A DNA stretch of 64,000 nucleotides, from contig JADCRB010000028.1 of the NCBI GenBank assembly GCA_021464245.1, forward strand, positions 1,855,870-1,919,869, written 5' to 3'. A program made the translations under genes and the position numbers. This DNA is from Carallia brachiata (Eukaryota > Streptophyta > Magnoliopsida > Malpighiales > Rhizophoraceae). The notes beneath the pieces were generated by a model that saw nothing but the letters and a program-made list of their open reading frames with translations, had not been told where the DNA came from and searched no databases. Shown here one piece after another: positions 11,450-21,959 of the stretch (positions within the stretch are counted from its first letter, which is position 1; the number at the start of each line of letters is the position of its first letter).

Positions 11450-12514
11450 TACTGCTTGTCTGGCCAGCAACCTGCGCGCACCGTGCTGGAGGGAGCAGTG
11501 AGTGCGCGTGGGTGTTGCGCATTTGCAAAGCAGCGCAGGCCCAGCGGACAGTGCGTCTACCCACCAGCTCACTGGAGGGAGCAACATGCTCGCAACGAGT
11601 TTCTCGTCTTCCCAGTAACGTACTAGATCGGGCGCATGTTACTCATCGAGCGCTAGCATGGGAGGCCAGTAAGGTAGGCTAGAAAGGGATGTTAGCTAGG
11701 TAAGCACTCTAACCGTTGCGTAGCACAGCATACTCGACACTTGCCTGGGTGGCAGCGAAGAGGTTAGGTCATTGTCCCTCTACCAATGAGAATGATAGAG
11801 CTGTTGGTACCTTGCACCAACTCCCTTGCACCGACCCATTGCATCAGCAAATGAGGTTATGGGAAGATCGCCCAAGGCATAGGCCACCAAAGACGCTTAA
11901 AAATGGCTCAAATAGACTTGGAGCATTCTTTGCTTTGCAAAAGTTGCTACCCACAATCATGCTTTGCACACGTTGCTACCCGTAAGGAGGTTAAAAAAGA
12001 AATGTAAAAGGGATGCAAGTAAGGACAAAGGCTAGCAGCGCGCTAGGGAGATGCTGCGTGCTGCTTGTCGAGCCAGCTGTGAGCGCAACGGCTATTGTCG
12101 TGCTGCACATGCTGGTGGCCTAAGGGAGGTTAGCAAGGCCAGCTAGGAAGGGAGGCAGTAAGGGAGGGGGACCAACCAAGGGAGGTAAGTAAGGGAGGGA
12201 GGCCAACCAAGGTGGCTAGCAAGGCAAGCTTAGGAGGGGGGCCAACCAAGGGAGACTAGCAAGCAAGCTTGGAATAGAGGCTAGCAGCGTGCTTCTCAGG
12301 CCAGCAATGCTTGCCCAGCGTCCTTGAGGGAGCAGCATGCTACGCGTCTGCCCTGCAGCCATAGGAGCATGGAGTGCAAGCCCAGAAGGCAGCGCGTATT
12401 CCACAGCACGCTGGAGGGAGCACCTCGGGCCCAGAGCTGCTCGTCTAACCGACAGCACGAGGAGCGTGCGTGGGCTGCTCATCGATTGTCCGCATAGAAG
12501 GTTAGCATGGGAAG
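11450..12514 (+). repeat. Rep850 array, block 3 (+), single unit
   Basis: This is about one monomer between elements B and C. A CpG-rich block (11450-11640) is followed by the core landmark TAAGCACTCTAACCGTTGCG at 11701, the GGTTAGGTCATTGTCCCTC region and the AAAATGGCTC core end. Subrepeats (12120-12280) and a second CpG-rich block ending GTTAGCATGGGAAG complete the unit. The inverted copy is 46567-47664. Confidence 0.85.
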
Positions 12515-13361
12515 TGTCACAGGCTAATTTTCTTACTCAAAATTTCGCCTTGTGATGACACTAAATTGCACTTAGTCTCACCAACTGCACACGCAGGGAT
12601 TTGCACAATGAACTTTGTAAACAAGCACACTGCTCACATGCTCAGAGGGCACAAGAGCAAACAGAAACCTTTCCCAACTTTTATACTTATCACAAAGTAA
12701 TGCAAAGGAACAAAGCCAAATGAACTCTCGACAGTGTTTTCTCTTTCTCTCTAAGTGATTTCTCTCTTACTGAGTACAGATGACAAACCCATGGGGTATT
12801 GTGTAGCTGACACCCTCAGCTATCAAGGGCTTGGAGATAACCATTATCTCCCCAAAATCTCTATCATGGCTGATAATCCTCATCTTCCCACAATCTTATC
12901 CACTACTTCATCTGATAAGCCTTATCTCCCATGATCATTCATCACTTGATCTCAATAAGCCTTATCTACCCACGATCCTTAGCCATGCACAATCTAATGA
13001 GCATCATCCCGATGCTCGGCAACAGGATAGAGCACACTTGCATGTCCCCACATATTGCACGTCGTCGGAGACTCAGTGCCATGCAATGCCATGCAAACTT
13101 TGCCAACACCCAGCTTGTGATTTGGGCCTCTTGGCCGAAGTCCATGGCCCATCTGATGGAGCCCACGAATATGCAGTCCAACATCTTTTGCCTAGCCCAA
13201 GCCTTGGTCTGCCCTAGGACCCACATGTAGGCCCGTGCCTATGCTGACCCTCTCAGTTTTCACCTTGCCTCAAGGAGTGCCTAGCCATCATAAAGTCCCA
13301 TATTAGGAATTGGCACAAGGCGCTGCCAACTCCCGCATGCCAAGTGCTCAAGGTACTAACA
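12515..13361 (-). repeat. 3' LTR of element C (847 bp)
   Basis: In element orientation it runs TGTTAGTACC (13361) to CCTGTGACA (12515), preceded by the tract AGGTGGGGGTGGTT. U3 has GATAAG-centred direct repeats (12870-12985 on the plus strand). The flank on the 12514 side is GCATGGGAAG, part of Rep850. Confidence 0.88.
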
Positions 13362-13389
13362 AACCACCCCCACCTGTTAAAGCCAACTT

Positions 13390-14760
13390 CCTCATTGGTA
13401 GGGTAGATAGGTAGTCTTCCACCTACTTCTCGAACTGCTATAAAGTCGTGTCTCTTTCCCATCTTGCCTCACTGTCTAGCGCATTCTTTCACTTCACCAA
13501 GTACTTAACCCGCCTGCTCTCCTTACTTTGCCCATATGTTTGTTGGTCTAGGATTCTCTCTACTTCACACTGGAACTCAGTCTTGATTGAAGGGAAGCAC
13601 GTCGTGCTTGTTTCCTTAGAGGCTTATTGCTTGCTTCTTCATGAAGGGCTTCAAGAAACTCACATGAAAGGTTGGATGCACATTCTACCTTTCTGGGAAT
13701 TGCAACCTATATGCAACATTACCAACTCTCTTAACCGCTGTGAAGGGAACGTCATACTTTGGAACCAGCCCATGATGCATTGACTTGCTGTTAATCTTCT
13801 TCCAAATATGGGGAGTAAGTTTTAGAAACGCCATATCCCCAACTTGGAACTATACGTCCCTCCTTCTTTGGGCCATATACTTTCTCAGCTGCTTGGTTGC
13901 CTTGTTCTATCTATCCTGGCCTCTTCAAGCCACTCTTGCTTGGAACGGGCAAACTGGTGCATTGTTGGACATATCCCTCCTGAGCTAATCCTAGCCACAT
14001 GATTAGGAGTAAGGAGTTGCTGCCCCATAGCTAGCTCAAAAGGACTCATACCTATAGAAGAAGACCTTTGAAGATTGTAACAGAATTGGACCGAATGCAG
14101 CAACTCAAGCCAATTCTTCTGGCTTATAGTCATATAGTGTCGAGGATACTCCTCTAGTAGGCCATTGATATGCTCTGTCGGGCCATCAGTCTAAGGATGA
14201 TTGGCAATAGAGAACTTCAACTCCAAACCCATCACGTTAAACAATGAGGTCTAGAACCTGCAAGTGAAATAAGGATCCCGATCGCTCACAATATCTTCAG
14301 GTAACCCAAATTACTTTACTACTTGCTTGTAGAAAAGTTCGGTGGTTGTCTTTGCTTGACATGAAGAGGGGGCAAGCATGAACACCGCATACTTGGAGAA
14401 CCGATGTATCACCACCATGACAGATCCCATGCCAGCAACCTTTGGAAACCTGCCAATGAAATCCATAGAAACTGATACCCACAGCTTTGTTGGAATGGGT
14501 AGTGACTGTAACAAACTTGCATCTTTCTGCCTCTCGGTCTTGTCCTGCTGACAAGTGATGCATGTCTTAACATACGCCTCAACGTCATCTTCTATCTTTG
14601 GCCAATAGTAGTTGCGAGACAGTAAGGCCATCATCCTCTCGATACCAAGATGACCAACCCACTGTGAATCATAAGACTCTCGCAATATTTCCTTCCTCAG
14701 GCCTGCACCATTGGGAACATACAAACAATTGCCCTTAGCATGTAATAAACCATCATCTAG
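13390..14760 (-). pseudogene. Integrase and chromodomain (element C)
   Basis: Minus-strand reading shows an H2C2-like zinc-binding region (SQWVGHLGIERMMALLSRNY then CITCQ, about 14730-14550). It is followed by the catalytic core, with the first Asp in VSMDFIGRF (near 14460) and the second in IVSDRDPYF (near 14280). A Glu-containing EHINGLLEEY lies near 14165, then come the LNSVQFCYN and SSIGMSPFELAMGQQ blocks, the C-terminal domain and a chromodomain (near 13480). The first His of the zinc region, usual in gypsy integrases, reads Tyr (ESYDS); elements C' and E show the same, so the change is old. Several stops (for example after QVVK at 14311) and frameshifts make it non-functional. Confidence 0.87.
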
Positions 14761-15540
14761 CCAGTATTACCTTACCACACCCTCCTGGACTTATTGTACC
14801 ATTTGCTGATATGTGCATCATGGGGGGCCTACGCCCTACTCTTGTCTAGCAGGTCACTCTGTACTTGAGTGAGGGCAGCAACGATCTCTTACACTTGTCA
14901 GCAACTAAGAGCATCTGCAACCTGATAGTGCCTTCATGGATTGTGTTACCAAGTAAAGTCATACTCAGCCAAGTACTCCTGCCACCGTGCCAGCCATGCA
15001 GAAAGTTCTTCTAAGTTTGAAAGAATGTGTTAGCCACATTATCGGTCTAAACCATGAGCCTAATGCCCAGCAAATACGCCATCCACATGTGAAGGCAATG
15101 TACCACCGCCAACATCTCCTTTTCATGGGCTGTGAACCACTGCTCTACCTCATTGGGTTTTGGGTTTTATAGGCAACAGGCCAACCTTCTTGTACCACAC
15201 ACCTCCAATGGCTTTGTCTGAGGCATCTATTAACACACAAAAAGGCAACTCAAAGTTTGGAAATCTCAGGACTGGCTCTGTGGACACTATTGCCTTCAAT
15301 TTGTCAAAGGCTTCTTGACAATCAGTGGTCCACCTCCATGGTCTGTCTTTCTTCAGCAAGTTTGTCAGTGGCACCACCTTTTTAGAGTAACCCTGCACGA
15401 ACTTCGTGTGATAGTTAAGACAAGCCAAGAAAAAACCTCAATTCCAACACTTTTGTAGGGGGTGACCACTCCACTATTGCCTGGACTTTTCTCTCTTCCA
15501 TTTCATTTGCCCTTGACTCACCTTGTGCCCAAGGAACATA
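14761..15540 (-). pseudogene. RNase H and connection region (element C)
   Basis: The best open segment is 15428-15150 (minus). It has GYSKKVVPLTNLLKKDRPWR, CQEAFDKLKA, EPVLRFPNFELPF and VLIDASDKAIGG, the last containing the first catalytic Asp of a gypsy RNase H. After KTQ a stop breaks the frame. Further downstream the helix with the Glu (GDVGGGTLPSHVDG frame) and a LARWQEYLAEYDFTW-like segment are still readable across stops. The normal product removes the RNA strand after first-strand synthesis. Confidence 0.82.
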
Positions 15541-16195
15541 ATCCCTCGTCAAGAAAACTCACATTTCTCTTTCTTTACATACAATTGGTGCTCTCTCAAC
15601 CTAGACAACATCAACCTCAGGTGGGACAAGTGATCCTCTAAGGACTTAGTGTACACAACTATGTCATCTAGATTTGCAACCACAAAATGATCGATAAAAT
15701 CATGAAATACATCATTCATTAAATTATAGAAAGTACTAGCGGCATTAGTCAAGCCAAATGGCATCACTAGTAATTCGTAGGAGCCATAGCGAGTGATGTA
15801 CATGGTTTTCCCTTCATCTCCTTCGGTAATTCTAGCCTGCCAATATCCAGACCGTAGATCCAGCTTAGTGAAATACGAGGCTCTCGCCAGCCTGTGAAGC
15901 AAGTCCGCTATCAATGGGTTAGGGTACTGATTTTTTACTGTCCCCTTCTTCAGAGCCCTGTAATCCACACACATCCGTAGGGAGCCATCATGTTTCCTTT
16001 GAAACAACACTGAGGCACCATATGGCGCATAGGAGGGCTGAATTAGGCCTACAACTGACAACTCTATCAACTGCTTCCTTCGTTCTGCCAACTCTAGCGG
16101 ACTCATTCAATATGGGCTTGTGCTGGTGGTTTGGAATCGGGCACCAAATTGATCTTGTAGTCAGTGGCATGCCTCAGGGGAAGGTAATTGGTTAG
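15541..16195 (-). pseudogene. Reverse transcriptase (element C), active site altered
   Basis: A 185-codon open stretch (16106-15549) covers fingers and palm: [75 protein letters not shown] and then [15 protein letters not shown]. In active gypsy enzymes the metal-binding motif is YLDD or a close variant; here the aromatic residue is Asn (NLDD). The two Asp of LDD and the Asp of LDLRSGY are kept. The inverted copy has the same change, so it predates the inversion. The thumb continues to a Lys-Cys-Glu-Phe-Ser end, followed by a frame break. Confidence 0.9.
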
Positions 16196-17033
16196 TTAGG
16201 GAGGCATCACATCAGCGAACTCACCCAATAGATCTGACACACTGTCAGGCACCTCACCAACAACACCTTATTTGATCTCCATCAAAGCAGCAAGGTAGGT
16301 GGCTTCTTCCTTCTTCAGCCAATGCTCTACCTATATAGTTGGTAGCATATCACCCGACTTCCCACCAATACTGGAAGAGGGAGTGAACGTTCCAAAAACA
16401 TAACAACTGAGGCAACAGAGCAAATTTTGCACTCAACGTAGTCACACACCCTGTCACTCGACTTCAACTTCTTGAGAGGCTCCCTTGTAACACATGACGT
16501 GTTGCAGGGAAAAAATTAGTCCTTCAATTCCTTCTTCAGGCTCTCCCACACCTCGATCTTGGGCCTACCTGCACTTGCATCATCACCCAACCAAGTCTGC
16601 CACCACAGCTTTGCTTCCTTGGCTAAATACATGCTGGTTAGATTGACTTTCTCGTCGTCTAGCACTTGGGTAGCTTTCAAGTATTACTCCATATCCCATA
16701 GAAAGTTCTCAATCTCTTTGGCATCCCTTGCTCCGTTGAAGGGTTTAGGCTTCGGCACCTTCATCTTGGTCGAGCCCTTTGTAACACCTCTGCTTGGTTG
16801 GGAGGCTACAGCCTTCTTAAGGATGACTATTTTTGCTGCCATCACATCAAGCTAAGATCAGTATTTTTAGAGGCCACAACCTCTTATTGCCGCTGTAAAC
16901 CGATCATGTACTGCTCATAAAGAGCGCATGTTTAGAACACGGTGAATTATGGATACTATGGAAGTTCACCAAGTACCTCAAAGAGCTTGGCTACGCACTC
17001 ACGTATGGCATCAAGACCTGAACCACTTGCCAT
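16196..17033 (-). pseudogene. Gag N-terminal half joined to a protease remnant (element C)
   Basis: Gag starts at ATG 17033, 13 bp after the primer-binding site, and reads through the retrotransposon-gag region (KVPKPKPFNGARDAKEIENF, LWDMEQYF-like, VNLTSMYLAKEAKLWWQTW, RPKIEVWESLKKELKD) with stops. At about 16450 GTGACTACGT is joined directly to GAGTGCAAAATTTGC. This fuses the middle of gag to the end of the protease/linker (HSLPLPVLVGS frame). In C' these two points are about 750 bp apart, so the left copy lost the rest of gag, the zinc knuckle and the protease active site. The linker LLGEFADVMPP-like text leads into the reverse transcriptase. Confidence 0.83.
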
Positions 17034-17046
17034 TGGTCGAATCTTT

Positions 17047-17058
17047 ATGCCCTGATAC
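17047..17058 (-). promoter_or_regulatory. Primer-binding site of element C (initiator Met tRNA type)
   Basis: On the minus strand TGGTATCAGGGC follows the LTR edge (TGACA) after a GC dinucleotide. It differs at one base from TGGTATCAGAGC, the complement of the plant initiator Met tRNA 3' end, which primes minus-strand DNA synthesis in many plant LTR elements. Confidence 0.85.
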
Positions 17059-17060
17059 CA

Positions 17061-17682
17061 GCTGTCATAAGGAAAATTTTCTCACTTAAAATTTTACCTT
17101 GTGATGATGCTAAGTCACACTTGGTCTTAGCCAACCGCAGGTGCAAGGATTTGTGTAATGAACTTTGTAAGTAGGCACACAACTCACACACTCAAAAAGG
17201 CACAAGAGCATATGGGAAACTTTCCCAACTTTTATTACTTACTAGAAAGTACTACAAAGAAACAAAGCCAAATGAACTCTCGACATTATTTCACTCTTTC
17301 TCTCCGAGATGATGTTTCTCTCATTGAGTACGAATGACAAACCCATAGGGTCTATTTATAGCTGACACCCCTAGCTATCAAGGGCTTGGAGATAACCATT
17401 ATCTCCCCAAAATCTCAATAGTGGCAGATAATCCTCATCTTCCCACGATTTTATCCACGACTTGATCCTGGTAAGCTTTATCTCCCACAATCATCCATCA
17501 TTTGATCTCGATCTTGCCTTATCTACCCACGATCCTTGGCCATGCATGGTTTGATGAGCATTATCCTGATTCTCGGCAAACAGGATAGAGCCATACCGGC
17601 ACATCCCCATGTTCCACACATCGTAGGAGACTTGGTGCCATGTAGTGCCATGGACTGCCATACAGACTTGGCAATGAGTGTT
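17061..17682 (-). repeat. 5' LTR of element C, truncated at its outer end
   Basis: The inner edge TGTCATAAGG (17061, plus) is intact and the outer U3 start is missing. Near 17682 LTR sequence (CATACAGACTTGGCA) changes to ATGAGTGTTATCCTGATGCA and then Rep850. Roughly 230 bp of U3 are lost compared with the 3' LTR. It retains a TATA-like TATTTATAG (plus strand 17350-17360). C' has the mirror junction at 40652. Confidence 0.83.
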
Positions 17683-18929
17683 ATCCTGATGCACAGCACA
17701 GTGCTCGTATACCAAGCAGCGCAGTGTATCGCACAGCGAGCTGTTAATCAACCGCCCAGCTTGGGAGGTTAGTATGGGAAGCCAGTAAGGTAGGCTAGGA
17801 AGGGATGTTAGCCGGGCAAGCACTATAACCGTTGCACCGCACAACATGCTCGACAGTTGCATGGGGTAGTAGCAAAGGGGATGGGTCCTAGTCCCGCGAC
17901 CAAAGAGCAGGATAGAGTTCTTGACACCTTGCACTAACTACCTTACACCGACTCATTGAATCAGCATACAAGGTTATGGGAGGATTGGCTCAGGCATTGG
18001 CCAAGAAAGAGGACTTAAAAATAGCTAAGGAGTAGACTTGGAGCATGCTTCACTGTATAGAATTTACTGCCTGCAAGCAAGCTCTGCATAGATTGTGGCC
18101 CACAAGGGAGGTTGAAAAGGAAAGCTAGGAAGGGATGCGAGCAAGGGAAGCAGGCTAGTAACATGCTGGGGCATGCACTACGTACTATTCGTCACGGACT
18201 GCTCGTCGTGCTGCACATGATGGCACCTCTAAGGGAGGCTAGCAAGGCAAGCTAGGAAGGGGGGCCAGCAAGGGATGGGGGCTAGCCATGGAAGGTTAGC
18301 AAGGGAGGAAGGCCAACTAAGCGAGGCTAGCAAGCGAGGCTAGCAAGGCAAGCTTAGGAGGGAGGCCAACTAGGGGAGGCTAGCAAGGCAAGCTTGGAAG
18401 GGAGGCTAGCAAATGAGGAAGGCTAGCAGCGTGCTGCTCGTCGGGCCAGCAGCTCGCAGCGCACAGCCCATTTGGCCAACAACGCGCAGTGTGCTGGAGG
18501 GAGCAACGAGCACGCATAGTGCGCATCCAGCGAGCAATTCATCCCCCCAGCAGAGCGCTGGAGGGAGCAGCACGAGGTTAGCAAGCTCTTCGTTGGCCCA
18601 CCAGCAAGGCACTGGAGCGCGCGGAAGGCTGCTCATCCGGCGCGCAACATAGGAGGTTATAATGGGAGGCCAGTAAGGTAGGCTAGCAAGGGATGTTTGC
18701 TGGGCAAGCGCTATAATCGTTGCACCGCACAACATGCTCGACAGCTACATGAGCCAGCAGCAAAGAGGTTAGGTCCTAGTCCCTCGACCAAATAGTGTCA
18801 TAGAGCTGTTTGCACATTGCACCAACTCCCTTGCACCAACTCGTTGAATCAGCAAGGGAGATTATGGGAACATTTGCCAAGGCATTGACCACCAAAGAGG
18901 GCTTAAAAATAGCTAAGGAATCGAGAAAG
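17683..18929 (+). repeat. Rep850 array, block 4 (+)
   Basis: Cores occur at about 17818 and 18701 (GCAAGCACTATAACCGTTGCA and a variant), with subrepeats at 18220-18420 and CpG-rich blocks at 18425-18640. It stops abruptly at 18929 (GGAATCGA), the inner edge of the left inverted arm, where AT-rich sequence begins. Its mirror copy is 39402-40651. Confidence 0.86.
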
Positions 18930-19573
18930 CATGGGAGCGTCGTATTAAGCATGCTACAAGGTGCACTGCCATGTTGCCTAAGAGTCCTCATCTTTGTTTT
19001 GCAAAGCGTGTCCGTTTTGGCAAAATGGAGATTGGTTCATGGCCTTTGAGAGCTGGGCCTAGAGTGATTCGAGTTGCTGAGAAGGATGAGCGTTCATTTA
19101 CGAGCAGTTATCTTGTTTAAGCTCGTTACCTTTTCTATAGTGCATGTAAAAAGTTGTTTAAGCCTTAGTACGTGATACGTGATGTTAGTGCACATATTGT
19201 TCCATGTTTGATGTTATACATGCAAAACTTTATCATAAATGTTAATCATATTATTATATGTATTTAATTTCTTTTGAAATGTTTAAACACAAACATTGAC
19301 CGATTTAATTAAAGGGTCTTTATTCGAGTGGGACTTGTTAGGCTGGTAAGATTCTGAGAATCTTCCCCTAAGAACTTAGCCTTTTGCATGATTTTGAGAT
19401 AAATTACAGTGATATGAAATTAGTATAAAAGAAGATTATTGGGAACATAGTGAACTTTCAATTCTTTAACTAATTCTTGGGTTATTGTTAATTTATTTCA
19501 ATTTTGGTGCAAAATAAAAGGTTGAAGTGCCAATACTAATTATTGATAAATGTCTAAAGGGTTATTACTAACC
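18930..19573 (+). other. AT-rich leader upstream of the copia gag
   Basis: No gene is recognised here. A small open frame (about 18980-19123, starting MLPKSPHLCFAKRVRFG and ending SSYLV) resembles nothing I can name. From 19130 the segment is AT-rich with no long frame and runs to the copia gag start. It is probably the 5' leader of copia element D, perhaps with part of its LTR, but no TG...CA edge or clear primer-binding site could be fixed. Confidence 0.4.
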
Positions 19574-20352
19574 ATGGCATAAAAGATCACTATAAGTGAG
19601 CTCAACAAGGAGCATAAGTTGACTGGTGAGAACTATGACATCTGGTATCGCAAGCTTCAGTAGATAGTAAAAGAGCAAGAAGTGCTGGAAGCCATCAACT
19701 ATGACATGGCAGACCTTGGGGAGGGTATGTTAACTCAGCAAAGGCGATACTAAGAGACTTTTAAAGTTTGGAGGATTATCTCATCTGTGAGTTTGAGGAA
19801 CATGAGACTGCCCATGCAATCTGGTTAGCTTTGAAAGACAAGTTTGGGGGTACTTCGACCACTAGGCTGCGAGAGTTGACAGTCAATTTTGACGTCTATA
19901 TGAAAAAGTCGCATCATAGGATGAGGCAACACCTAAGGGTGACGTCTAACATGATCAAGGAGCTTAAGGTAGCTTGTCATATCGTCACTGATAAGCAGCA
20001 AGTTCAAGTCGTCATTTGCTCAATTCCTTTAAGCTGGGAGTACATGAAAATCAATATGATGCATAGTGGGACTATTAAGACCTTTGAAGACGTCTCACGC
20101 CATCTGATTTGGGAGGATGACCACCTTAGGGCTGTTAAGTCCTCTGGTCAAGCGGATGTGGTTGAAGGTGAGACTATTCAAAGGCTGCTTCTGGTTCAAA
20201 GTGGAAGTGGCATTGTAAACATCATAAGAAATGTAAAGGGAATGAACCGAAGAAGAACAAGAATGAACATTGCAAGAGGCGTCGTGGCAAGAAAAAAGAT
20301 AGAACAAAATGTTGTGCTACAGTTGTGGCAAATTGGGTCATTTTGCTCATGA
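19574..20352 (+). pseudogene. Copia gag (element D)
   Basis: ATG at 19574 starts a reading with KLTGENYDIWYRKLQ, the conserved N-terminal block of copia gag, with a stop at the third codon and others following. A frameshift near 19760 leads into a long open stretch (to 20352) with EDYLICEFEEHETAHAIWLA, LKDKFGGTSTTRLREL, HLRVTSNMIKELK and IPLSWEYMKINM. This is the UBN2-type gag domain. Normally gag builds the virus-like particle. Confidence 0.88.
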
Positions 20353-20491
20353 ATGCACTAAGCCAGAAAAGGTATCCTTTACAATTGCTTCTCAGCATTT
20401 AGCTAATGTTGCTAGTTCAACTCTACTTACTGAATCTAATCCTTTGTGGATTGTAGACTCTGGGGCCACAGACCATGTAGCTAAAAATTGA
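20309..20491 (+). pseudogene. Copia zinc knuckle and protease start (element D)
   Basis: A 60-codon frame overlaps the gag end in another phase. It contains CYSCGKLGHFAHEC, a complete CX2CX4HX4C zinc knuckle, and then LWIVDSGATDHVAKN, the copia aspartic protease active-site motif (DSGA). A stop follows directly. Both motifs are intact although the frame is out of register with gag. Confidence 0.88.
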
Positions 20492-20529
20492 GAATCATAT
20501 GTGAATTTTCATCAAATTGGAGCTAGTTA

Positions 20530-21920
20530 GAGATGGGCGCACGTTGGGAACAACGTGAGAGTAGAGGTCAAAGGGATTGGAACTTGCAAATAAGAAATGC
20601 GAGATGGTCGAACCTACTACTTCACGATGTTCTTTATGCACCTGAAATTCGACGGAATCTTGTTTCTGTTCCTGTTCTTCTATGTTTTGACCATAAACTT
20701 GTTTTCGAATGCCATGTTGTATATATTTACGATGGCACATCTTATGTTGGTTGTGGACATCTGTCAGATGATTTGTTTGTATTAGATATTAACTGGTGTG
20801 TTTAATATCTATAATTGTTGTTTTCCTATTATTGCATCAACTAGCAACAATGTTGTAGATGCAAGTATTTGGCATTCTAGACTAGGTCATATTGGGTAAG
20901 AAAGAATGAATAGATTAGCTAGAGAGGGTTTCTAGGCTCACTTGCTAAAATTGAATTGCTGACATGCCGACACTGTTTGGCAGGAAAAGCAACTAGAAAA
21001 CCATTTGGCAAGGCTGTTAGAACCATTTTTCGATTGCAACTACTTCATTCTAATATATGTACTCCAATGAGTGTGAAGGCGAGGCATGGTGCCTAATATT
21101 TCTTTACATTTATAGATGATTATACACATTATGGCCTTTTTGATCTCCCATACATCTAAATCATTAGAATGCTTTAAGAAATATTTAAGTATGGTAGAGA
21201 ATCAATTGAACAAAAGAATTAAAACTTTACGAATTGATTGAGGACGCAAATATCTCTCTGAGCAGCTTAAGGAACTGTGTAATGAAAAAGGTATAGTAAG
21301 GCAACTAATTGTTCCCTATACTTTGCAATAAAATAGTGTTGCAAAAAGGAGAAACAATACCTTATTAGAGATGGTAAGGTCCATGATGGCACAAGAGAAT
21401 CTCCCAATTCATTATTGGTGTGTTGCTTGAATGATAGCCACTTATGTACTTAATCGTGTTCCCTCAAAATTTGTTACTTCCACACCATACGGATTGTTGT
21501 TTTGTCAAAAACCATACTTAAGCAATTTGAAACCTTGTGGGTTAGCAGTTTATGTTCATGATCCATCTCATAAAAGATATATTTCTATTAGGTACTATGA
21601 ACACTCCAAAGAGTAAGTATTTATTGGTGAACAAGCTGATGGAAGTATTATAGAATTGGAATCATGTCATATTACATTCCTTGAGAATGAATATCCTAGT
21701 AGGGGTAATATTAATAAGGATTTTCATCTTTTTGAGATGAGTGATCCAAATGACTATGACGCTCTAAATCAATTGGCTCAGATGAATGAGGAAATGCCTC
21801 AAGTTATCAATTCAAGTGGGAGCATTATACCGCAAGTTGCGCAAGATTTACATGATCCTATATTGCACAAGAGTACTCGTATAAGTATTCCACGTCATCG
21901 TTTTAAGATTGAAAGATAAG
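20530..21920 (+). pseudogene. Copia protease end, GAG-pre-integrase and integrase (element D)
   Basis: The protease tail reads LLHDVLYAPEIRRNLVSVPV (near 20610) and DGTSYVGCGHLSDDLFVLD. Then comes the GAG-pre-integrase block IWHSRLGHIG (near 20870). The integrase core follows in pieces: FIDDYTHYGLF (near 21110), an RKYLSEQLKELCNEKGI stretch with the region of the second Asp, TLLEMVRSMMAQENLPIHYW and STPYGLLFCQKPYLSNLKP (near 21480). A final frame at 21656-21919 is the variable integrase-to-reverse-transcriptase linker. At least six stops and several shifts occur. Confidence 0.85.
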
Positions 21921-21959
21921 CTTTTGCGATTGCTCATTATGATGAAGAAGAGCCTGGTA

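Larger units (their letters stand above)
12515..17682 (-). mobile_element. Gypsy chromovirus element C (gag-pol remnant with both LTRs, 5' LTR truncated)
   Basis: In minus-strand order: truncated 5' LTR (17682-17061), primer-binding site (17058-17047), gag (from ATG at 17033), a protease remnant, reverse transcriptase, RNase H, integrase, chromodomain, polypurine-like tract and 3' LTR (13361-12515). The family order with integrase last, plus the chromodomain, makes it a Ty3/gypsy chromovirus. Many stops and frameshifts break the coding region. A deletion of about 750 bp at 16450 removes the end of gag, the zinc knuckle and most of the protease. Its inverted copy C' (40652-46566) keeps that segment. 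The reverse transcriptase active site is mutated in both. Confidence 0.92.
9905..18929. repeat. Left arm of a large inverted duplication
   Basis: The whole interval (end of a Rep850 block, element B, Rep850, element C, Rep850) reappears reverse-complemented at 39402-49024. The outer edge is GCCAACAAGGGAGGGTGGCC at 9905, whose complement ends at 49024. The inner edge is GCTAAGGAATCGA ending at 18929, matched by TCGATTCCTTAGC from 39402. Order, orientation, LTR edges, shared stops and shared catalytic-site mutations all agree between arms. The left arm is about 600 bp shorter. This was read by eye; base-level identity was not calculated. Confidence 0.9.

Noticed and set aside
13785..13988. Plus-strand open frames over elements B, C and E (for example near 13448-13988 and 32480-32830)
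   Set aside because: They are antisense readings of integrase and gag, whose real coding strand is minus and shows the known domains.
12515..17682. Intact autonomous retrotransposon
   Set aside because: All copies have multiple stops, frameshifts or deletions, and none has two complete LTRs with a target-site duplication.
18976..19123. Small gene MLPKSPHLCF... in front of the copia element
   Set aside because: A single short frame without recognisable domain or promoter; described only as part of the leader.
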